Shown here: piece after piece, positions 56,401 through 64,000 of the stretch
Numbering within the stretch: position 1 is the first letter of the stretch
Layout: every line of letters begins with the position of its first letter
Notes under the pieces: generated by a model
What the model was told of the DNA's origin: nothing
The model's database searches: none
Seen by the model: the letters and a program-made list of their open reading frames with translations, nothing else
Translations under genes and position numbers: made by a program
From: Camellia lanceoleosa
Lineage: Eukaryota > Streptophyta > Magnoliopsida > Ericales > Theaceae
Length of the DNA stretch: 64,000 nt
Assembly: GCA_025200525.1 (NCBI GenBank)
Contig: CM045763.1
Location: 62,507,018 to 62,571,017 of the forward strand
Direction of reading: 5' to 3'

Positions 56401-57552
56401 CCAAAAGCTATGCAGCTATACACTCTCACTCAACCTCACACTCACCCTTTTTCTCATCAACCCACCCTCACAAGCGACTCCAATCTGGCGACGACCTCCC
56501 GGCAATAGCGACTCCACTCCGAAACCCAATTGATCGAGGTGGATTGATTCTGCTTTCGCAAACCGAGCGCCATGCTCTTCTCCTCTACCTCACCGCATCA
56601 ATCTCACCGTGACCTCTCTACAAATGACCACTCCCCAAATCAAAGCCATTGCTTTGCCCTCATTTTCTCGCCTCACATTATAACCCATTGCATCGTTGTA
56701 AGCAAACCAATCGACATCAATCATCCACAAGTTAGTCTTCATTTTGAAACGAATTTGTCTCGCAATTTATTTTTTGTCTTCAAGCTTTTTTAATTTATCC
56801 ATGTAAAGACTTTATTTTCTATTAGATTTTGCAAATCTGCTACTATGTGCATGTTTAAGATTCAATTCATTGAGGCCTATATGGATTTCTCTGTTGAAAA
56901 CATTAAAAAAAAATTTACTTGACATTCGGATCATTTGCTTTGCCCTCATTAAAGAAAAGAATGTTTTGACATGGATAAATTAAAAACAATAATGTCTTTA
57001 CAAAGATTATTTAAGTTTAAAAATTTGGTACTGTGACTTTGTTGTCTTTGGAATTTTTTGTCTATGGAATTGTTGTCTTTAAGTGTTTGTCTCTGCAATT
57101 TTTTGTCTCTGGAATTGTTGTTTTTATTTTTTTATTTTGAAAAGTTGTGTGTTTACAAATATCTAATGGTCTGTTTGGCTGCTACGAAAACAATGGTGAA
57201 GGAAATTAATAAGGATGGAAATTAATTGGGTTTTACCACTTTTCCATTCTGCTGCTGTGTGTTTAAGGATATTATGGGGAATAACATTCAAGTTTCTATA
57301 AAATTCCAACAAGCCTCACGGTGTTAGACATTGATGACCGCTTTTAGAGCAATAGCATGTAGAGTCATTAAATTGAAGAAACCTATGATTTTACAATTGC
57401 ACAAGTCACTATATTAGATGCAAATGTTGAATGCAAATTAAGTGCTCATTTTGCTATTGAAAATGAAGCACGAATGAGGATAAAACCGAAGCTTTGAAGT
57501 GGATTGCATAGATGACAATCATGTTGTGTAAACCAAGAGGCTTGAAGAAAAC
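56400..57552 (+). other. Possible leader and intron of the gene at 57553
   Basis: 56400-56600 is C-rich and non-repetitive (caaccgtgacc-like and ccacctcc-type words), unlike the AT-rich flanks, and resembles a plant 5' leader or first exon. A 74-codon frame from ATG 56572 has no recognisable domain. 56800-57500 is AT-rich and intron-like. Weak support. Confidence 0.25.
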
Positions 57553-58280
57553 ATGGCAACTAGTAAGGGCAAAAGGAGAGTGAAAGGTGGATTTGAAGCG
57601 GCGTTGGTGGCAAACTCGGAAAAAAAATCTCGTGCTAATACCTTGGCTTCTTCACAATCTATTGTAGGTCCAACAGTTAGACTGTCATCATTATCTGTTG
57701 GAGGAGATGTCTATATTCATCAACATGTTCCTCCAATTCATCCTCTTAATCCATTTGTTGCCATGGGTGATAATTCAATTCCTCATTCATTATGTATCGC
57801 ACATATCATGTGAGTGTTAGTTTCAGATTTTATTATTTTTTTGTGGATATAATATGACACTCTATGACTTATTGACAAGCCTAATATAATGTTGTCCTTG
57901 TTGTAGGCAAACAATTAGCAAAGTATGTATGTAGTGCCAAATTGTGTGCCAAATTCAATGCCTCAACACTATTATGCTCAGCCGACATTCCAGTAAATAG
58001 TTGAAGGTTTATGTGAATATGACATTAGGTTTCGATATTTTGAAGAATCAAATAGTCCATTGTGTAGTCAAGTTACTTCATTAATTTTGGCAATTGTTTT
58101 TACATTTTTGTACATTGGTTGGCCATTTGCTACTGTTTTGTTAAAGTGATTTGTTTGTTTGTTTGCTTATTTGTTTGTTTGTTTGTTTTTTTGTTTTTTT
58201 TTGTTTTTTTTTTCTCTTAGGCTATTGACAGGCACAAACAGGTGGAACGCACTGCAAATTTGGGTCATAGCAGGTCATAA
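57553..58280 (+). pseudogene. Hypothetical protein gene fragment
   Basis: Exon-like segment 57553-57811: MATSKGKRRVKGGFEAALVA start, then SSLSVGGDVYIHQHVPPIHP, to a gtgagt donor. After an AT-rich gap a ttgttgtag acceptor (57905) opens a second segment with VPNSMPQHYYAQPTFQ, in a frame that needs one base change, to a gtaaat donor-like site near 58011. A ctcttag acceptor (58220) opens a third segment. The protein is basic at its start, Pro/His-rich later, and not recognised. The pattern of splice-like borders supports a former gene; the frame break suggests decay. Confidence 0.35.
58153..58212. repeat. (GTTT)n-rich microsatellite
   Basis: Runs of gttt units interrupted once or twice, followed by a T-rich stretch. 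Confidence 0.9.
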
Positions 58281-58289
58281 CTTTCATTG

Positions 58290-58560
58290 TTCCGCCCATC
58301 TGTTGCTGAAAATGTTGTTATCCATCTGTTGTTGAAACCATCACCGCTACCCATCTGCTGCTAAAAATGCTACTATCCATCCGTTGTTGAAAATGTTTCG
58401 CCCATCTCTGTCAAACTACCGGTCAGCCCATCTGCTGTTTGTTTTGTCGTTGTCCATCTCACCAAGAAATTGCCGTTGGTCGCCCATATGTTGCTTATTT
58501 TGTCATTGTCCATCCATCTGTTGAAGAAACCGCCGCTATCCATCTGCTGGTTATTTTGTC
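58290..58560 (+). repeat. Degenerate minisatellite, ccatctgttgttgaaa type
   Basis: About eight copies of (c)ccatctg(t/c)tg(t/c)tgaaa plus a variable tail, spaced 25-40 bases. Open frames across it on both strands follow from the repeat. Confidence 0.75.
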
Positions 58561-59484
58561 GATGTCTTTTGTTGAAATTGCTCAAACAGCTTTTTGTTCT
58601 TGTTTTTATATGTTGTCAAATTGTTGTGAACATGTATGAGGTTAAATTTGTTTTTGTTTTTGTTTTTGTGTGTACATGTATGAGCTTGAATTTGTTCTTA
58701 TTTGTTGTGTGAACATGTATGAGGGTTAAAAGAAAGACACAACAATGTACAAAAGTTGAATTTGTTCTTCTTTATGTTTTGTGATATAACTAGCTTCGAG
58801 GACTACCCCGATGTATTTATATAGTGAATGAAAACCAAAATTTCTTGACTAGTGAGTTTATGATTCATGTGTGCTTTAATTTTTTATTTTGTAAAGGTTA
58901 AAGAAATAAAACCCCTAAAAAGCTTAAACAGTTTGTATGTTGGAGTTTTGCATCATGCGATTGTTTAGATGATGGGTCTATATTAATGAGATGAGTTTTG
59001 TATTGACCAAGTTCATCAAATGAATTACAGAGTGGTCAAGTGCATTGTGCTTTTCAACTAGCGCTTACTCATCATCAAATATATTGATAGTCTTGTTTCA
59101 TAAAGTATATTGACCCGCCATACCCATCTGCTCAAAGGTATATGATGCCGCCATCTCAAAAAATGTTGCTACCCATTCTTAGGGTAAACTCATAGAAGAA
59201 TAATATACACTTAACCATGCATATCATACAATTCAAAACCATCTTTTACCATCTAAAATCGTAAACTCATAGAAGCATTCCATCACTACATTCATGAATA
59301 CCATCTAAAATTAGGTAAACTCATTCCATCCATTCAATCAAACCCAAAATTCATCAAAACCATTTAAAATTCATTCCATAAACATAAAGGCAAAATGCTA
59401 CAAACGCCAACAATACATCTGTTCAGTTTCACAAAATCCATAATAACATTTGTAACATTTTCCCAAAGCCAACCAATGAATAAG
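58561..59484. other. Spacer between the two small genes
   Basis: No supported gene. gttttt repeats near 58650 and several imperfect copies of ccatctaaaa/aaactcata words at 59180-59380. Confidence 0.4.
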
Positions 59485-59965
59485 TTACATCATAAAGTAC
59501 AAAATGATAGAAAATACAATGAAATACACCATCGCCTTCAAATTATTTTCCATCCTTTCAAGCCTTCGACCATAGTCATCATTCTCATTTTCCATGTCAT
59601 TAAGCCTCGTCCTTAGCTCGTTAAAGTTTTCTACTGTTATACTATCACAAGCTCTAGTGTTGGAACGGATTGTGGACATAACGTCTTCATCATCTTCCTC
59701 CACGAACTTGAAGTAATTGCAATGGGCAGTGTTTCTCTACAATGCATGACAATCAGTTAGTTGAATAACACAAATTAATTTGACACTACTAAAGGATTAA
59801 TTTTTCCAATACATACTTACATATTTTGATGGGCAAACAAAGAACAAACGCCCTTGATTTCCATTCTCATTGGTTTTTACAATATATACGGCAAATTATT
59901 CTTCCACAATTGCACAATCTCGGTTTTAATCTTATGTTGTTATTGTTAGTAAAAGAAGAAGCCAT
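59485..59965 (-). pseudogene. GRF-type zinc-finger protein with coiled coil and membrane segment
   Basis: Exon 1, 59965-59821, starts MASSFTNNNNIRLKPRLCNC; exon 2 is 59736-59485, and the intron has GTAAGT and TGTAG borders. CNCGRI, then KTNENGNQGRLFFVCP, then HCNYFKFVEED give the C-x-C...GR-F-x-C...C-x-F pattern of the GRF zinc finger (a single-stranded nucleic-acid binding fold in other proteins). Exon 2 continues with a charged coiled coil (NFNELRTRLNDMENENDDYG) and a C-terminal hydrophobic helix (VYFIVFSIILYFMM). Small plant proteins with this layout are common and uncharacterised. One extra T in a TTT run near 59908-59912 breaks the frame inside exon 1, so the copy is a pseudogene or carries a sequence error. 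Confidence 0.7.
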
Positions 59966-60336
59966 TTTTAAATTTGCATACACAATACAAACAATCTCAT
60001 AACTATAGATGTCAGTAGCTTTCTTGTTTTACTATTTAGTATTTAGTTTGTTTCCAAATATTTTCATGTAGTTGTTTTGATGTGTCTTTCACTCTATAGA
60101 AGTGTCTAATGCATCCCAAAAAGATGTCTCATACTATATGTCATTCTATGACACTCTTTTACTGCATATAATACAAGTATTATAAATTCTTTGTCTAGAA
60201 AATGAATTAAAAATAATGCCAAGACTATGAGAATATATGTCCATGTTCGTCCGCAATTCTATGTTCATCATATTCAACTTTTTATTCTCTTTCTCTCTGT
60301 ATTCAATGTTTAATGATGTAATTGAATTATTATGTT
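59966..60336. other. Upstream region of the GRF gene, AT-rich
   Basis: May hold the minus-strand promoter; no clear TATA assignment. A minus-strand frame 60385-60146 partly overlaps the neighbouring LTR and has no domain. Confidence 0.35.
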
Positions 60337-62438
60337 TGTCACGACCCAAACCCGCCCCTAAAAGTTTGGCATAATAACCAGCCAATAATTCGAGATTACC
60401 AAAGGCCTAACTGTACAAATCACATAAACATGGCTAGCGGAAGCTAAGACATAAGAAAGTAAAACATCCAACGAGCAGCGAACTTACATGAGACAAAATG
60501 CATTACTATAGATATATATATACATATGTACATCAAGGTATCACAAGTTTGTCAAAATACAACTAGAAGATAGAAGACATTCCCATCAACAACGGATATA
60601 ACACCAAATGATAACCCACTGTAACACGTGAGTTATTTCAAAAGGGTGTTCATCGACCATTTACACGCTTCAATAGATAAGAATCTCATTGTAAGGCACA
60701 AAAGGTAACTTGACCAAAACGGAGGCGCGATCGCAGTCATTACGTCCCCTCCTGTACTAGATCATCTACATATATATACATATGAAAACGTGAGCTGGAG
60801 CTAAGTGAATAACAATAGTGTAAAGGGGTTCTGAATGATGTCCTTACTGAAAGGTAAAATCATAAACTTAATAGGCTTTTATTTCATACAGGGACATAAA
60901 TGTTTACGTGGTACATCCCACAACAAACTAGTTCAGGCAATCTTGAAGACCAAATAGGTGGTCATGAAGACCAGTAATCAAATGTGATGGCCGTCAATAT
61001 AATAAACAGGAGTTCCATGAAATGGAACTAACAGAGATCTCAGAATAATGTAGATAGGTGCTAAGGATGCCACGACATACAAAGTAAGAACATAGGATCA
61101 TCATTCATTAAACATATCTTTACAACAAGTTACTCATACAGCTGGCCCCTGCTAAATACGTGAATCGACGCGCTTTTGACCTACATAGGCATACACATAA
61201 GCATAACACATTCATTCACCGTGTAACCAACTAGTTGTTCTATAACTTATGGATTGGTTAGTCTAGTTGTTCTTTATTCTCTTTAATGTTCGAGTAATGC
61301 GATGATCGCCAAATATATGTGAAAATCATGCTAACAGAGGCCCAAAAGATGAAGAAATAAAGCAAAAACCGACACGAAGTTCGCTAGCAACCAGACATGC
61401 GAGCCCTTTGGCCGCATATATGAGATTCTCATTGCACGGCGCCACACGTGCTCTAAATGGTACAATTATTTCAAAATGCAAGGTACCTTCGCTTTCAGAC
61501 GACAGCCTCCTTGCCACACACATATGCCATAACTTTTCCACGGCAATTCTTCTTGCCAGACATGCGGTTCTAGATGTTCTAGAACCTAAAATTTCGCTTA
61601 TGTTTTTTAGTTTCAATTTTTCTAGAAAAACAAACCCAATTTTAAATAACCCAACAAACATGGTAAGTGAGCAAATTCTAAGGCCAAATCACAATCATCT
61701 ATAATCATGGCTTTCAAGTCACAATATTAAAACTTATAATGGAGGAAGACACAAGAAGTACGCATGTGGAAGCTCTATACTTCAAAAGTCATAGAAAAGC
61801 ATTCATGAGCAAGTGAATACCTAGGGAAGATTATATATATAACAAGGTTTCAAGCTATCTCCTACAAATTCCTTAGGGTTTTAACCTCAACCTCACCACG
61901 TAACTTCCTTAAAAACTAGAAGTCCATGATTGCATAAAAACAACTTAGATTTAAGAAATGGATAAGAATTCTTTCCTTCAAGGGTTAATTGGTGAAGATT
62001 TTCCTAATCTTTCTTTCTCCTCTTTGTTCTCCAATGCTCTAGAACTCTCTCGTCCCTTTCTCAAAGTTATATCTCTCTCTTTCCACTAGATTTCATTTAA
62101 GTTTAAACATATATATAAATATCTAACTTACTTGACTTGAATTCATTAAATTACAACCCTTGTAATTAAATTATTTCTTACTATGCCCTAGGTTAACTTA
62201 ACCCTACTTTATCGATTAAGGCTAATTAGACTCTAACTACCTAGTCCTTTATTTAATTTGTAACCTTACAATTTAATGAATCGCATGTCTTTTTCCATAA
62301 ATTAGCATATCTCAAAAAAGAACATAATGCGATAACATGTGGTGCATATTTAGCACATGATAAACATCAAATGCACATAGAAATACACAATGAAGGTAAC
62401 CCACACACTTAATAGTTAAATAAGGAGGCGGTGTTACA
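60337..62438 (-). mobile_element. Solo-type LTR, 2.1 kb, minus strand
   Basis: Read on the minus strand it starts TGTAACACCGCCTCC (62438) and ends GGGTTTGGGTCGTGACA (60337), a terminal pair typical of plant gypsy LTRs. No gag or pol lies on either side. The 5-bp flanks do not match, so it may be a solo LTR formed by recombination or a partial copy. No coding frame inside is supported. Confidence 0.65.
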
Positions 62439-62830
62439 GCTTAGATTACTAATAGAAATTTTTTAAAAAAGATCAAAGATTGTCATTGCAAATATATATA
62501 TATATATATAATATGTCAATATGTTCATTATCGTGAATTTGGTGTTCATTAGAATGAAACCATCCTCGTGAATTTGGTGTGAATATGTTCATTATCTATG
62601 CCTCAACAGTTCATCACAGAGGAAGGGAAAATAATTCACAAATCTCCACATAGTTCATTTCTCTTGGCCTCAGCAGTTCATAACTGTTATATATCTCTGT
62701 TCGAATATTGGCAAATTAAACAAGAAATAGAGGAGGGGAAAACAAACTCTAGGAAAATTCCACACAATGTTCATTAGCAACTTTTTTTTTTCCTTTCCAT
62801 ATTTCCATACACCGGTTCAATCAACCAAAA

Positions 62831-62868
62831 AAAAAAAACAAACAAACAAACAAACAAACAAACAAACT
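62831..62868. repeat. (AAAC)n microsatellite
   Basis: A poly-A run followed by about eight caaa units. Confidence 0.95.
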
Positions 62869-63476
62869 CTTTCTATTACCATACACCAGGTTCATAATCA
62901 CAATCCAAAAGTTCATTGCACTCACCAATATCTCATCCTATCTGCTATAGCTAGTTCAGTAAAAAAAAATTGTTGGACAATTTTCATTGTATTCGAAGAA
63001 TTAAAGAAATAAGAGAAACTGTTTGATTACAAAAATCAAAACAGTAAATAAACTAAAATAAAACAACATATTCTTATTTTGTTACAAAAACAAAATCAGA
63101 ATTTGATAAAAAAGATAAAACAAAAAGTAAATTAATTACTTACCTTATTTATTTGTCGAACAAATTTCTGATCAAGTCTAGTGTTTAACATCAGTGTCCT
63201 TAAGATGATTCGCCCTCTCCACTAAGCTTTCAAATTGTGGATTTCTATCTTCCAAGAAAAATGATCAACATTGAATAGTAGCAACACTACAAACTATTCA
63301 CATAACGAACACTTTATGTATACACTCTTTCTCATAGGAAAATAATACAGCAAAATGTAAAGAGATCAATAGCAGATATGAGGACGAAAAATTAAGTGAA
63401 AAATCAAATAAGGGACTTGTCTATTTATAGGTACAAAGGTGGCTGTTCGATTTGAATCCAACAGGAAGAAGATCTG

Positions 63477-63503
63477 TTTGAACAAGTACCGTACTTGTTC
63501 AAA
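63477..63503. repeat. Perfect 13-bp inverted repeat
   Basis: Arms tttgaacaagtac and gtacttgttcaaa around a single central c. The surrounding 63440-63570 repeats ctgttcg(g/a)tttgaat words, so it may be part of a small transposon. Confidence 0.8.
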
Positions 63504-64000
63504 GACTGTTAAACAGATACAACCTGTTCGGTTTGAATTTTGAGTAGATAACTGAATCTGTTCGGTTTATATTGGACAGATATGGACTTGTTTGGGTGTA
63601 GGAATAATCTGGATACCATTTCGAAATTGTTTTCAAAATTTAAATTCAAAAGGTAAGAATTTAATTTTAAAAAATAAAATCCAAATTGTTTTTGGCCCAA
63701 AGATAAGCATTGGGTTGGACAAGCCCAACCCAACCTCATATCACATACCCGTGCTCAAGTCCAAGTTAGCCCAACCCGCCAACAGATCGGACGGACGGCG
63801 GTGGCGACAAGCAGGTAAGTTTATTTTGGGTCCAATTGGTCTAGCCCACTTTGCCCATAATCTCACCCTTCCACAAACTTGGGTACCCCTTGGGGCCCTC
63901 ATCAAGTTGCAAACTCATGCCTTATAAACCCACAAAAGTTTGCCCACCAAACCAATGTGGGACAAACCTTTAAGGAAACGTCGAATATACCATTTCCATG

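Larger units (their letters stand above)
62439..64000. other. AT-rich spacer with simple repeats
   Basis: No gene supported. Contains gttcatta-type word repeats at 62520-62700 and an (aaac)n run. A GC-richer part at 63700-63930 has aacccaacc and ggacggacggcggtggcgac words but no recognisable product. Confidence 0.4.

Noticed and set aside
57553..57813. Treating the hypothetical gene as a transposase or MYB accessory gene
   Set aside because: No DDE, MYB or helicase motif is visible, so I left the product unnamed.

Overview
This is a gene-poor, AT-rich window from a flowering-plant nuclear genome, most likely a eudicot; the sequence does not let me name the species. Evidence: plant-type LTR retrotransposons of the Ty3/gypsy Tat lineage, Helitrons with A^T target preference and CTAG ends, MuDR-type and CACTA transposons, many short MITE-like elements, GT-AG introns, and one recognisable host gene, a plant Raf-like PB1-protein kinase. 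A run of exactly 100 N (50455-50554) is a scaffold gap.

Layout. 1-2982: 3' end of a large LTR retrotransposon (T-rich internal tail, polypurine tract, 1.7 kb LTR). 3181-5728 (minus): decayed MuDR-like (MULE) transposase. 6457-17874: a complete but inactive 11.4 kb Tat-lineage Ty3/gypsy element with about 90% identical LTRs, gag-pol with a second (archaeal-type) RNase H, and a separate gene in reverse orientation with intron-like gaps. 18467-25620: Helitron cluster with an RPA-like exon and a tandem array of six ~500 bp units, each starting like a Helitron 5' end. 25620-30020: AT-rich DNA with a MITE and a long foldback. 30098-30950: repeats and a solo-LTR-like remnant. 32414-39471 (minus): Raf-like kinase gene of eight exons; the seven kinase exons are clean, while the long first exon carries four frame changes and one stop. 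39836-41376: four MITE-like elements upstream of that gene. 43540-44200: LTR-like remnant. 44569-46357: CACTA-type non-autonomous elements. 46830-48420: palindromic motif cluster next to a gene-like segment. 50555-51282 and 52198-52730: further Tat-type LTR pieces. 54275-55175: inverted and tandem repeats. 56400-59965: a weak hypothetical gene (+) facing a small GRF-type zinc-finger gene (-), each with single-base frame breaks. 60337-62438: a 2.1 kb solo-type LTR (-). The rest is AT-rich spacer.

How it works together: only the kinase gene looks like resident host function (PB1 scaffold domain plus Ser/Thr kinase of the B4 Raf type, a family linked to osmotic-stress signalling through SnRK2 kinases). 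Everything else is mobile DNA in various states of decay. I see no prokaryotic-style system, CRISPR array or rRNA gene, and I recognised no tRNA gene. The most interesting material is the reverse-oriented, apparently spliced gene of the Tat element, the deamination-like pattern of its stop codons, and the tandem array of Helitron-start-like units.
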